Origin: Sulfurospirillum sp.
Lineage (GTDB): Bacteria; Campylobacterota; Campylobacteria; Campylobacterales; Arcobacteraceae
Length of the DNA: 64,000 nt
Direction: 5' to 3'
NCBI GenBank assembly: GCA_030491005.1
Contig: JAKZMJ010000015.1
Coordinates: forward strand, 372,001 to 436,000
Below the pieces are notes generated by a model that worked only from the letters and a program-made list of their open reading frames with translations, had not been told where the DNA came from and did no database searches. How positions within the stretch are numbered: the first letter of the stretch is position 1; every line of letters starts with the position of its first letter. Below, piece by piece: positions 44,706 through 53,860 of this stretch. A program made the translations under genes and the position numbers.

Positions 44706-45524
44706 TTATTCATCTAATAATTTATCTTGTAATTTTACAATAGCTGCTTTTATATATTTTGTATCAATGCAATATTTTTTAGCTTTATTTAAAGCTTCTT
44801 CAATATTTTTTTCGCCCAAAGGTGCGCTTACACAACAAACTGTTCTAATGATGTCCAACATTTGTGTCTTTTTTAAGTATTTCTCTTCACATTTTGAAAT
44901 ACTATCAACATTTTCAATTACTTTGATTAATTTCTCACTTAATTTCCAATGTGAAAATATTTTTGCTGTTATTTCTGAAGTACTTAATCCTACAATTTCT
45001 TTTTCTGCTTCATAAATTTTTTTACCAGAAATAATTAAATCTTTAAATTCTTTTTCTTTATCTAAAGAAATAATCAAATCAGCTAAAATAAACTTACCAG
45101 CTTCTTGTAATAATGCAGGCATTACTAATTCTTCTTTTAATTCAAAAGATACTTTTGAAAGCCAATATGTAGCAAAAGTAGTTGCCAAGGAAGAAGCTCT
45201 CATAAAATCTTCACTATTTATATCATAAGGCGATAAGTTCGTTTTTAACAAGTTTTGTATAGTTCCACCAATAGCAACTGAAATTGTAAAATTTGTTCCT
45301 AAAAGATGAATAGCCTTACTCGTAGTTTCAACCTTACTTCTAAAACCAAACATAGCTGAATTTGTTATCTTTAGTAAAGTAGATACGATTAAAGCATCTT
45401 TTTCTATAATTTTAACTAAGTCAAAAAGCTCTTTATCTGGGTCTTTTCTAAATTCTTCTATTTCTATAATAGTTTGTGGTAAAGGTGGCAAAGATTCAAT
45501 TCTTTCTATAATATCATCAGTCAT
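44706..45524 (-). CDS. HDOD-domain signalling protein
   Basis: A 272-residue soluble protein whose first 200 residues form an HDOD domain: IESLPPLPQTIIEIEEFRKD, then IEKDALIVSTLLKITNSAMF, then SKAIHLLGTNFTISVAI. The His/Asp pair of HD phosphohydrolases is absent, as usual for HDOD proteins, which act as regulators of motility or stress. No output domain is attached. It is convergent with recO. Confidence 0.85.
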   Translation of the reverse strand: MTDDIIERIESLPPLPQTIIEIEEFRKDPDKELFDLVKIIEKDALIVSTLLKITNSAMFGFRSKVETTSKAIHLLGTNFTISVAIGGTIQNLLKTNLSPYDINSEDFMRASSLATTFATYWLSKVSFELKEELVMPALLQEAGKFILADLIISLDKEKEFKDLIISGKKIYEAEKEIVGLSTSEITAKIFSHWKLSEKLIKVIENVDSISKCEEKYLKKTQMLDIIRTVCCVSAPLGEKNIEEALNKAKKYCIDTKYIKAAIVKLQDKLLDE

Positions 45525-45604
45525 AACAAAACTCCTATTTTTTTAAATTCTATCTTAAATTTTATTTGTTTATAATTAATGATTATCTTTAAGTGAAAAA
45601 ATAA

Positions 45605-45704
45605 TATAATCATTTGTTTAATCAGACGGGAGATATTAAAGTGAAATTTGATATTTAGATATAGGTTTAAAATCAAAACGAATACTTATAGTTTGGATTT
45701 TTTT
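45605..45704 (+). ncRNA. Possible small RNA or attenuating leader upstream of a lipoprotein gene
   Basis: A TATAAT box (45605-45610) is followed about 60 bases later by an intrinsic-terminator-like element: a 10-bp stem with one mismatch (arms 45670-45679 and 45691-45700, loop 11) continuing into TTTT. Between them GGGAG precedes a GTG and a five-codon frame (45641-45658). A transcript of about 88 bases would result. It could be a stand-alone small RNA or a leader that controls the lipoprotein gene at 45731. It matches no riboswitch family I recognise. Confidence 0.35.
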
Positions 45705-45730
45705 AATGAAATAAATAAAAAAGGAATAAT

Positions 45731-46732
45731 ATGAAAATAAAAACTTTAGGATCTGCTCTAGTACTTATGTCTACTTTAGGCTTAATATTAACAGGCTGTG
45801 GTGGTGGAGGTTCAAGTAGTAGTAGTAAAGCTGCTGTAGCTAATACAGGTGTTTTTGCAGATGCACCAGTAAAAGGTCTTACATATAAAACAGCAACACA
45901 AAGTGGAACTACAAACGATAAGGGTGAATTTAAATACATCACAGGTGAAAAAGTAAAATTTACCTTAGGTAAGAATCTTGTATTAGGAGAAGTAGCTGCA
46001 GAAAAACTAATCACTCCATATACTTTAGGAAAAAATACTATAAAAGATATAGAAATAAGTAATACAACTAAAAATATTGCTATGTTATTACAAAGTTTAG
46101 ATGGTAATAGAGCAAATGATAAAATGTTAGATTTAAGTAAACTAAAAGAATTTACATTTGGTAAGAAAGTAAAAATAGGTGCTAATACAGATGATATTAA
46201 AAAAGAATTAACAAAATTATTTGGTCAAGATAGTTTCAAAGCACATAGAGATCCTACGGCAACAACAATAGTAGATGAAGTTTCTGCTCTTAGTACTATG
46301 AATGCTTATCTTTATGATCATCTTGCACCAGAAAGTAGTAATAAATTTGCTGCTAAGTGGTTAGAAGGTAGAACTTTATATATAGTTAGCTATTCTAGTC
46401 ATGAAAAAGCTTGGGAGAAAAACAAATTAGTATTTGGTAAACCTAATGTAGCTCACAATCTTACAATCCATGAAAAAGATGAAGAAGAAAAAGCGACATG
46501 GTATATTGAAAATAATGGTGGTCATGGTTTCTTAGAAATCCTTGAGATGCATGGTGATGATAAGAATTATACAAACTATAAGATTGATAGTGCTAAAGAT
46601 GGTAAGATTATTGCGACAGCAACATCAGCAGATACTCGATATTATGCATCTTGGACTCCCCAGAGACATAAAGCACATTTCTTTGAATCAGAAGCAAAAG
46701 CTGCTAAATTATTTAAAGATTTAACTAAATAA
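45731..46732 (+). CDS. Lipoprotein with a marine-type surface-protein module
   Basis: A 333-residue lipoprotein: signal peptide with lipobox LTGC (C23), then a Gly/Ser-rich linker (GGGGSSSSS). Residues about 38-105 (GVFADAPVKGLTYKTATQSG, then TNDKGEFKYITGEKVKFTLG) form a prealbumin-like beta module that recurs in Gram-negative surface lipoproteins. The rest has no family I recognise. Function is unknown. AAAAAGGA precedes the ATG. A terminator-like hairpin 27-61 bases upstream may attenuate it. Confidence 0.75.
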   Translation: MKIKTLGSALVLMSTLGLILTGCGGGGSSSSSKAAVANTGVFADAPVKGLTYKTATQSGTTNDKGEFKYITGEKVKFTLGKNLVLGEVAAEKLITPYTLGKNTIKDIEISNTTKNIAMLLQSLDGNRANDKMLDLSKLKEFTFGKKVKIGANTDDIKKELTKLFGQDSFKAHRDPTATTIVDEVSALSTMNAYLYDHLAPESSNKFAAKWLEGRTLYIVSYSSHEKAWEKNKLVFGKPNVAHNLTIHEKDEEEKATWYIENNGGHGFLEILEMHGDDKNYTNYKIDSAKDGKIIATATSADTRYYASWTPQRHKAHFFESEAKAAKLFKDLTK

Positions 46733-46846
46733 TAGTTTTACATTATGTAAATACGAGTAATTTATAAACTACAAAATAGTCATAAAAGGCTATTTTGCAG
46801 TTACTTTAAGCTTTTATTATTCTCATAAATTATAATTTAATAAAAA

Positions 46847-46996
46847 CTAAAAATCTATATCATTATTGATATCATCTTCCTCATTATTATCGTTTTCATC
46901 ATTTTTATTATAAAAAAAGAAAGAAGCAATTAGTACAGGAATAAGAATCAATAAAAAAACAATAAGAAAGATAAAATCATCAAATGTGTCAAGCAT
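46847..46996 (-). CDS. Small acidic single-pass membrane protein (49 residues)
   Basis: Read directly from the minus strand: MLDTFDDFIFLIVFLLILIP, then VLIASFFFYNKNDENDNNEE and DDINNDIDF. TTTGGAG lies 7 bases before the ATG, a strong ribosome site. One helix (about residues 8-28) is followed by an Asp/Asn/Glu-rich cytoplasmic or periplasmic tail. It fills the 398-base space between a lipoprotein gene and bioF. Function unknown; the length and pattern resemble small accessory subunits of membrane complexes. The rest of the gap, 46733-46846 and 46997-47130, is AT-rich with nothing else recognised. Confidence 0.6.
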   Translation of the reverse strand: MLDTFDDFIFLIVFLLILIPVLIASFFFYNKNDENDNNEEDDINNDIDF

Positions 46997-47130
46997 ACAA
47001 AACTCCAAATAATTTTTTAATATAGTAGCAAATTTTTGTAAAATTTTATATTTTATTTTAATTTTATTGCATTTTCGTTAATATAAACTTGACATAAACT
47101 TAATAAAGTATAAAAATTTTAGGGGTTTTC

Positions 47131-48240
47131 TTGTATGAAAAAGAATTGAATTCTATAAAAAAATCAAATCGTTTAAGAGCTAGAGAAGTCTTTGATAAAA
47201 ACTTAATAGACTTAGCCTCAAATGATTATTTAGGTCTTTCTTCAAATAAAGAGCTTTTAAAAAAAGCTTATGAAAGAGTATTAAAAGAGCAGTATAACTC
47301 ATCAAAAGCTTCAATGCTTGTAAATGGCTACTCTTTAATTCATAAAGAATTTGAACAAGAACTATGTAGGGTTAATCATTTTGAAGATGCACTAGTTGTA
47401 GGAAGTGGTTTTTTAGCAAATATTGCTTTAATTGAAGCTTTAGTTAGAAAAAGTGATATTTTATATATAGACGAATATTATCATGCTAGTGGTATTTTTG
47501 CTTCAAAAGTCTTAAGTAAAAGTCAAGTAATTGTATTTAAACACAATGATATAAATGATTTAAAAGAAAAATTTGAAAAATATAACAAAAATACTAGAAA
47601 TATAATAGCAATAGAAGGTGTCTATTCTATGAATGGAGAACTATCTAATATAGAGATTTTTGAATTTGCTAATAGTAAAAATGCTTTATTGATAGTTGAT
47701 GAAGCACATTCTTCTGGTGTCTTAGGAAATAATCTTTTAGGTATTTTTGATTTGTATAAAATAAAAGTACAACAAAATCATATTAAGATGGGAACACTAG
47801 GAAAAGCGTATGGAAGTTATGGGGCATATATCTTAGCAAGTAAGGTTATTATAGAATTTTTACTTAATAGATCTAAGGCAATTATTTATACAACAGCCCC
47901 ATCATTATTTGACATAGCATTAGGACATGAGGGTTTGAAATATATTTTAAACAATAAAGAAGTATTAAAATTTAAAATCAAAAATAATTTAAATATTATA
48001 GAAAAATATTTAAATATAAAATCATCTAGTTTAATTATTCCCATTGATGTAGGAAATAACAAAAAAGTTATCGAAATACAAAATATTTTAAAAGAAAAAG
48101 GTTTTTTATTAGGTGCAATTAGACAGCCCACAGTTAAAAGTGCTATAATGCGATTAATAGCAAAAATAGATATTAAAAATCAAGACTTAATCACTATTTG
48201 TAAAGAATTAACAAAATTATTAGACAAAGAAATAAAATGA
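47131..48240 (+). CDS. bioF: 8-Amino-7-oxononanoate synthase-like alpha-oxoamine synthase
   Basis: A 369-residue PLP enzyme starting at TTG 47131 with AGGGG 5 bases upstream. It has the family layout: NDYLGLSSNKELLKKAYERV, then AIEGVYSMNGELSN, DEAHSSGVLGNNLLG and the PLP lysine in MGTLGKAYGSYGAYILAS. It condenses pimeloyl-CoA/ACP with alanine in biotin synthesis; a related glycine acyltransferase is possible but less likely. It overlaps the carbonic anhydrase gene by 4 bases. No other biotin gene is in the window. Confidence 0.85.
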   Translation: MYEKELNSIKKSNRLRAREVFDKNLIDLASNDYLGLSSNKELLKKAYERVLKEQYNSSKASMLVNGYSLIHKEFEQELCRVNHFEDALVVGSGFLANIALIEALVRKSDILYIDEYYHASGIFASKVLSKSQVIVFKHNDINDLKEKFEKYNKNTRNIIAIEGVYSMNGELSNIEIFEFANSKNALLIVDEAHSSGVLGNNLLGIFDLYKIKVQQNHIKMGTLGKAYGSYGAYILASKVIIEFLLNRSKAIIYTTAPSLFDIALGHEGLKYILNNKEVLKFKIKNNLNIIEKYLNIKSSSLIIPIDVGNNKKVIEIQNILKEKGFLLGAIRQPTVKSAIMRLIAKIDIKNQDLITICKELTKLLDKEIK

Positions 48241-48881
48241 AATTATCACAATTAATACAAGGACACACGAAGTTTAAAGAAGAAAGGTTTCCAAAGCTAG
48301 AAAAAGAATTTGGACATCTTGTAAAACAAGGTCAGCACCCAAAGATTATGTTTATTGGTTGTTGTGATTCAAGAGTTACTCCTGATTTAATGTTAAGTAC
48401 AAAACCTGGAGATATGTTTATTTTACGAAATGTCGGAAACTTTGTACCTCCTTATGTTTATGATGAAGAGTTACATGGCAATGCTGCTGCTATTGCTTAT
48501 GCAGTTGCTGTTTTAAAAGTAAAACATATCATAGTTTGTGGTCATTCACATTGTGGGGCTTGTGAAAGCTTGTATAAAGATATACCTAACAATGAGTCTT
48601 TAATACATATAAAAACATGGTTAAGCTTAGGATTAAAAGCAAAAGAGAAAACATTGGAAGAAAATAAGTTTACAACAAAAGAAGAAATGTATAAAATTAC
48701 AGAAAAATATTCTGTAATTTCACAAATGAAAAACCTATTAACTTATCCTGATATACAAAAACGCTTAAAACTAGGTGCTATTAAAATACATGCTTGGTAT
48801 TATGAGATAGAAACAGGAGATATGAGCTTTTATGATAAAAATGACGATACATTTAAAGCACTTAATGAATATATAATATGA
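48237..48881 (+). CDS. Beta-class carbonic anhydrase
   Basis: A 214-residue zinc enzyme interconverting CO2 and bicarbonate. Zinc ligands and the catalytic dyad are in IGCCDSRVTPDL and HSHCGACESL. It has no signal peptide, so it is cytoplasmic. It overlaps bioF and the next gene by 4 bases each (ATGA overlaps), which suggests coupled translation. Supply of bicarbonate to carboxylases is a plausible role in this capnophilic lineage. Confidence 0.93.
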   Translation: MKLSQLIQGHTKFKEERFPKLEKEFGHLVKQGQHPKIMFIGCCDSRVTPDLMLSTKPGDMFILRNVGNFVPPYVYDEELHGNAAAIAYAVAVLKVKHIIVCGHSHCGACESLYKDIPNNESLIHIKTWLSLGLKAKEKTLEENKFTTKEEMYKITEKYSVISQMKNLLTYPDIQKRLKLGAIKIHAWYYEIETGDMSFYDKNDDTFKALNEYII

Positions 48882-49201
48882 GTGAAATAGCCAAGCGAAA
48901 AATTCCTAAGAAATATATTTTTGTTATGTTTATATTAGTAATTTTAGGCTGTTTTGTTTATTATATAATTAATGTTACAAGAGAAGCAAAAGTCACACAG
49001 ATATTGTATGATTTAGGATACACAAGTATAAAAAATGTTCAAGTTGTTAATAGAACATATGTTGAAAATAAAGACACAAGAAGAAGAGGTGTTTCTTTTA
49101 AGCTATTGTTTTTTGATAATAATGCACAAAAAAATTGTATAGGTTTTGTGTATAAAAATAATTCAAAAAAATATGAGCAAAATATAGATTGCACTTTATA
49201 A
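48878..49201 (+). CDS. Small single-pass membrane protein of unknown function
   Basis: A 107-residue protein with a basic N-terminus, one helix (about residues 13-31, YIFVMFILVILGCFVYYII) and an outer domain of about 75 residues with two Cys (CIGFV and the C-terminal DCTL) that could form a disulfide. Its start overlaps the carbonic anhydrase stop by 4 bases. I do not recognise the family. Confidence 0.6.
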   Translation: MSEIAKRKIPKKYIFVMFILVILGCFVYYIINVTREAKVTQILYDLGYTSIKNVQVVNRTYVENKDTRRRGVSFKLLFFDNNAQKNCIGFVYKNNSKKYEQNIDCTL

Positions 49202-49230
49202 AATAATATAGAACAATAATAGGATAATAA

Positions 49231-50292
49231 ATGAATTTAATTGATAAATTAGATAATAATATAAGATTAAACTATGAAGAAGCCATTAAGTTATATGATT
49301 TAGATATATTCACTCTTGCACATTATGCAAATAAAATAAGAAAAGATAAGCATCAAAATAAAACATATTTTAATATAAATAGACATATTAATCCTACAAA
49401 TATATGTAAAGATGTTTGTTTGTTTTGTGCATATTCTTCAAGTAGAAAAAATCCAAATCCTTATACTTTAAAACATAAAGAAATTCTGGATATTGTTGAT
49501 AATTCTGTGCAAAAAGGAATTAAAGAGGTGCATATAGTATCTGCTCATAACCCTGATACTGGATTAAATTGGTATTTAGACATATTTAAACAAATAAAAG
49601 ACAAATATCCCCATATTCATATTAAAGCTTTAAGCGCTGCTGAAATACATTTTTTAGCACAAGAATACAATCTTTCTTATGATGAATTATTAGATAAGAT
49701 GATTGAAAATGGCGTTGATTCTCTCCCTGGTGGTGGAGCTGAGATTTTTGATGAAAGGGTGCGAAAAAGAATTTGTGGAGGCAAAGTCACAAGTGAACAA
49801 TGGTTGGAAATACATAGACTTTGGCATGAAAAAGGCAAACAAAGTACGGTTACTATGCTTTTTGGACATATAGAAAGTAGAAACAATAGAATTGATCATA
49901 TCTTAAGAATAAGAGATTTACAAGATATAACAGGAGGTTTTAATGCTTTTATACCTCTTGTGTATCAAAAAGAGAATAACTTTTTAAAAGTAAAAGATTT
50001 TTTAACAGGACAAGAAATTTTAAAAACCATAGCTATTTCAAGAATCTTACTTGATAATGTTAATAACATAAAAGCATATTGGGTAACATCAACTATAAAA
50101 TTAGCACTATTAGCTCAAGAATTTGGTGCGAATGATTTAGATGGCACTATTGAAAAAGAATCAATTCAAAGTGCCGCAGGGGCAAGTAGCTCTAATGGTA
50201 TGAAAGTAGAGGCTTTAGTTGCATTGATTAAAAATTCAGGTTTTAAAGCAGTTGAAAGAGATTCTATTTATAATGAAGTTAAAGCTTGGTAG
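49231..50292 (+). CDS. mqnE: Aminofutalosine synthase (radical SAM)
   Basis: A 353-residue radical SAM enzyme: CKDVCLFC (C-x3-C-x2-C) binds the 4Fe-4S cluster, preceded by FNINRHINPTNI and followed by LDSLPGGGAEIF-like DSLPGGGAEIFDERVRKRIC. The latter distinguishes MqnE from MqnC. It joins the enolpyruvyl group of chorismate-derived substrate to SAM's adenosyl in the futalosine pathway to menaquinone, the quinone used by the bc1 complex encoded at 38-41 kb. AGGATAATAA precedes the ATG. It has an independent position after the carbonic anhydrase cluster. Confidence 0.92.
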   Translation: MNLIDKLDNNIRLNYEEAIKLYDLDIFTLAHYANKIRKDKHQNKTYFNINRHINPTNICKDVCLFCAYSSSRKNPNPYTLKHKEILDIVDNSVQKGIKEVHIVSAHNPDTGLNWYLDIFKQIKDKYPHIHIKALSAAEIHFLAQEYNLSYDELLDKMIENGVDSLPGGGAEIFDERVRKRICGGKVTSEQWLEIHRLWHEKGKQSTVTMLFGHIESRNNRIDHILRIRDLQDITGGFNAFIPLVYQKENNFLKVKDFLTGQEILKTIAISRILLDNVNNIKAYWVTSTIKLALLAQEFGANDLDGTIEKESIQSAAGASSSNGMKVEALVALIKNSGFKAVERDSIYNEVKAW

Positions 50293-50307
50293 AACTTATA
50301 AAATAAC

Positions 50308-51888
50308 CTACCTTAACTGATGAAATTGTAAAATAAATTCTACATCAATGCCATCAGGTGTTTTTACAAAACTTAAAGGATAGCTAATATTTATAGAATA
50401 TAACTCATTATTTAAAGTATTGATTATATTAAAAAACTCCATTGGATTTTTGATTAATATATTCACAGCATAGTTAAAAGTAATAATTTTTGACTTAAAA
50501 CTTGATTTAAAGTTTATAACTGTATTTTTAGGAAATAACATTTTTAATTGTTCCGTAACAGTTATTATAGATATAAATTCATTTTTATTATAAATATCTT
50601 TATAATCTTTAAATTTTGATATTTTTTTAATCCTTAAGTTTTCATTTGTAATTACTGCTTTTAGAATTGGTTTATCTTTATAATCAATATAAATATGACT
50701 AGTTTTATAAAATTCTAAAAAACTTTCTTTCATTGTTTTTACAAAAATATTTTCATTTAATAAATTAGTAACTAATTTTAAACTATTAACTTTTAAAGAC
50801 AATTCTTTTAGCAAAACATTATAAGGAATTATTTCTAAAGATTTTAGTATTCTTTGTGAGATAATTTCATTTTTATCTATATGATCAGGTAATTGTACAA
50901 TATGTGTAATCACACTAGTACTTACACTTTCTTCTTTTACTTTTGGTATATTGTCTTTAGCAATGGAGATAAAAAGATAAATAGATAAAAACATTATAAT
51001 AGCAATAAAAGTATTTAATACTATCTTGTTAAGTTTTGTATTATGTTTTTTTCTAGCCTTTATAAAGCTTTTTTTAGGATTTGTATATTGTGTTAGTTTG
51101 AAAAGTTCTTCATCTATATGAATATAATTATATTCAATATTTATCATTAATTCTTCATTCATTTGACGCACTTGTTCATTGTTAAAATGCTTGATTGTAT
51201 ATAAAATAGATATTTTTTCTATAAAAATATTTTTAGTTTTTTTATAAAAGTTTTCAATAGTACTTTGGAGCATAAGAGAAAACTCTAAAGAATATATCTC
51301 ATCAAAAAGTTTTTGACCTAAAATATCATTATCATAAAATTTTGTCTTTTTTATATCTTCAAATGCAGTAAAAGTAAGAATTTTACTAAAAATAATATTT
51401 GATTTTTCACCTAAGATAAATATAAACGCTTTTGTATTAAGTGTAAGAATTAATAATTCGTTTGAACAAATATTCTCTTCTATATATAAATTTAAAATAT
51501 GAAAAGCTGAATATATATAATCAATACCAGTTTTCTTAAAATAATTTTTTGTTTCAAATAGTCTAGTTTTTAATACAGCAATGCTATAATCATTGTTTAA
51601 TTTAAGTAAATCATAGTTTTTATCTTGATTTTTAAATTTTAATAAATTTGTTTTGTGTATGAGTTTTGTTTCATCATCAATTAATAGTGTTGTTATATAT
51701 ACTTGGTCAATATTTCGTGATAATGAATTGATTTTTTGTGCAATATTTTTCTCTAAAATATCATTTTTTGCTAAATATGTATTATTTTCTATTTGTATAG
51801 GAATTTTATTAATAATCTTTTTGTATGCAATTTTTAATTGAATATTATATTTAAGTGCATTTATATATAAAAAGTTTTTGCTAAACAT
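50308..51888 (-). CDS. Bitopic membrane protein, possibly GspL/PilM-N-like
   Basis: A 526-residue protein: a cytoplasmic part of about 288 residues with alternating strands and helices, one membrane helix (about 289-310, VLNTFIAIIMFLSIYLFISI), and an external part of about 215 residues ending in two alpha/beta stretches. This cytoplasmic actin-like, helix, ferredoxin-like layout is that of GspL or a PilM-PilN fusion. I see no conserved motif that proves it. The GspF/PilC homolog at 25836 is the only other such component in the window. It lies 14 bases upstream of nothing in its direction and follows the DUF374 gene. Function otherwise unknown. Confidence 0.45.
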   Translation of the reverse strand: MFSKNFLYINALKYNIQLKIAYKKIINKIPIQIENNTYLAKNDILEKNIAQKINSLSRNIDQVYITTLLIDDETKLIHKTNLLKFKNQDKNYDLLKLNNDYSIAVLKTRLFETKNYFKKTGIDYIYSAFHILNLYIEENICSNELLILTLNTKAFIFILGEKSNIIFSKILTFTAFEDIKKTKFYDNDILGQKLFDEIYSLEFSLMLQSTIENFYKKTKNIFIEKISILYTIKHFNNEQVRQMNEELMINIEYNYIHIDEELFKLTQYTNPKKSFIKARKKHNTKLNKIVLNTFIAIIMFLSIYLFISIAKDNIPKVKEESVSTSVITHIVQLPDHIDKNEIISQRILKSLEIIPYNVLLKELSLKVNSLKLVTNLLNENIFVKTMKESFLEFYKTSHIYIDYKDKPILKAVITNENLRIKKISKFKDYKDIYNKNEFISIITVTEQLKMLFPKNTVINFKSSFKSKIITFNYAVNILIKNPMEFFNIINTLNNELYSINISYPLSFVKTPDGIDVEFILQFHQLR

Positions 51889-51902
51889 AAATTAATCAGA
51901 CT

Positions 51903-52526
51903 TTATTTTAAACTATTAACTAATAGTTTATTTTTAATCAATTCTTTTGAATCAGCCAAATTTAGATTTGCAATGCAAAATGGTTCAGAAATATAAAAAT
52001 CTATTGTTCCAAAAGGTTTAGGAATAACAAATTGATCCCAAGATTTTAACTTCCAATATCTTTTAGGAATACAATTTAATGCGATAATTCTAGTATTTGT
52101 TTTGTGTGCAATAGCAATTATACCTTTAGCTACAGAATATTTTGGACCTCTTGGACCATCAGGTGTGATTGCCACATCAACGCCATTTTTGATTTCTTTT
52201 ATTGCATTTAATAAAGCTCGTATTCCACCTTTTGAAGAAGAACCTTGAATATCTAAAACACCTAAGTATTTACAAACTTTTCTGATAATTACTCCATCTT
52301 TGTGTTGGCTTACGATTACTTTTATATTTCCATTTTTTCTAAATTTTCTATAATTTAATGCTTGCATCAATAAATCACCATGCCACATAGCAACAAGTAA
52401 AGGTTCTCTCTTCTCATCTTTACAATGGTGAAACTTTTTTTTTGATGTTAAATACACAAATCTTACAAATAGTTGTAAAAAAAATGGCAAAATATTTGTA
52501 AGGATATATATCTTAAGCATTTTCAT
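51903..52526 (-). CDS. DUF374 lysophospholipid-acyltransferase-like protein
   Basis: A 207-residue membrane-associated protein: N-terminal hydrophobic helix, then AMWHGDLLMQALNY (the His-containing acyltransferase site), VIVSQHKDGVIIRKVCKYLG, IQGSSSKGGIRALL and VDVAITPDGPRGPKYSVAKG. This is the DUF374 family of the LPLAT superfamily, likely acylating a lipid or lipid A precursor. It overlaps miaB by 4 bases. In Helicobacter the homologs HP0268-HP0269-HP0270 have, as I recall, the same order. Confidence 0.87.
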   Translation of the reverse strand: MKMLKIYILTNILPFFLQLFVRFVYLTSKKKFHHCKDEKREPLLVAMWHGDLLMQALNYRKFRKNGNIKVIVSQHKDGVIIRKVCKYLGVLDIQGSSSKGGIRALLNAIKEIKNGVDVAITPDGPRGPKYSVAKGIIAIAHKTNTRIIALNCIPKRYWKLKSWDQFVIPKPFGTIDFYISEPFCIANLNLADSKELIKNKLLVNSLK

Positions 52527-53842
52527 AGTTTTAATACTTCTGCTTTTAATGAAGTTCTACTTGCACTTATGATTTTTACTTTAACAATTTTACCTAAAAG
52601 TTCATCACTACCTTTTACAAAAACTTGACAAAGGTTATCAGTAAATCCAGACACTTCACCATTTGCTTTTAAATTTTCAAATAAAACATCTACTATTTTA
52701 TCAATATTAGAGTGCATTAATTCAACTTGATGAGTTTTATGTAGCTCAATTACTTGTGTTAATCTATTAGAAGAAGTTTTATCATCAATTGCTTTATCTT
52801 CTAGTTTAAGAGCTGATGTATTTGGTCTTGGCGAATATTTGAAATTATAGATTTGATCAAATTTAACTTTTTTCATAACATCAATAGTATCTAAAAAATC
52901 TTCATGGCTTTCACTTGGAAAACCTACAATAATATCTGTTGTAATTCTTACATTTGGAACTTTGTTTTTAATTTTTTCAACTCTATTTAAAAACCATTCT
53001 TTGCTATATCCTCTTTTCATAACTTTTAGTATTTTACTTGAGCCACTTTGTAGTGGTATATGAATGCACTTTGCAATTTTGGGATTTGTTGAAAATTCTT
53101 CAATGAACTCATCATCCATATGTAAAGGGTGGGGAGAAGTAAATCGAATTCTTTCTAATCCCTCAATTAGAGATATCTCTTGTAAAAGTTTAGTAAACGA
53201 AGTTTTTTGTCTTTTATCAGAAAATCTTCTTCCGTAAGAGTTTACATTTTGACCTAAAAGCATAACTTCAACTACACCACTTTGAACATCTTTTTTTATC
53301 TGCTCTATTATCATCTCAGGTGGAATAGATATCTCTTTTCCTCTTGTTGCTGGAACTATACAATATGCACATTCTTTATCACAACCAATTGAAATATTAA
53401 TATTTGTTTTAAATCTTGATGTATGACTTGAAGCAAAGTCATAAGTTGATTCATCATTATCAATGCTAATTTCAACGGCACCTTTTACATCAATGACATC
53501 TTTGATTTTAGAAATATTACGCGCACCTAATACAAAATCAATATAAGGAGCTCTTTTTATAATATCTTTACCTAAATGACTTGCTGTACATCCACAAACA
53601 CCTATTTTAGCACCTTTTTTTTTCTTACTTCTAAACTGACCGAGTTCAGAAAAAAGTTTTTGAACAGGCTTATCCCTTACAGAACAAGTATTAATTATAA
53701 TTAAATCTGCTTCTTCTATTGAAGTTGTTACATTATAATTCTTATGCTTTTTAAGCTCTTCTGCTATATGTACACTATCTGTGTCATTCATTTGGCAACC
53801 AAGTGTTTTAATAAATAGTTTTTGACTTTTCATTTTTGACAT
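52523..53842 (-). CDS. miaB: tRNA-2-methylthio-N6-dimethylallyladenosine synthase
   Basis: A 439-residue radical SAM methylthiotransferase. The N-terminal domain (KTLGCQMNDTDSVHIAEEL, INTCSVRDKP, GCTASHLG) binds one 4Fe-4S cluster, the radical SAM motif CDKECAYC binds the second, and the C-terminal TRAM domain follows. It modifies A37 of tRNAs reading U-starting codons. It is the middle gene of an HP0268-miaB-DUF374 operon. Confidence 0.97.
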   Translation of the reverse strand: MSKMKSQKLFIKTLGCQMNDTDSVHIAEELKKHKNYNVTTSIEEADLIIINTCSVRDKPVQKLFSELGQFRSKKKKGAKIGVCGCTASHLGKDIIKRAPYIDFVLGARNISKIKDVIDVKGAVEISIDNDESTYDFASSHTSRFKTNINISIGCDKECAYCIVPATRGKEISIPPEMIIEQIKKDVQSGVVEVMLLGQNVNSYGRRFSDKRQKTSFTKLLQEISLIEGLERIRFTSPHPLHMDDEFIEEFSTNPKIAKCIHIPLQSGSSKILKVMKRGYSKEWFLNRVEKIKNKVPNVRITTDIIVGFPSESHEDFLDTIDVMKKVKFDQIYNFKYSPRPNTSALKLEDKAIDDKTSSNRLTQVIELHKTHQVELMHSNIDKIVDVLFENLKANGEVSGFTDNLCQVFVKGSDELLGKIVKVKIISASRTSLKAEVLKL

Positions 53843-53860
53843 ATAATATATCTTTGCTAG

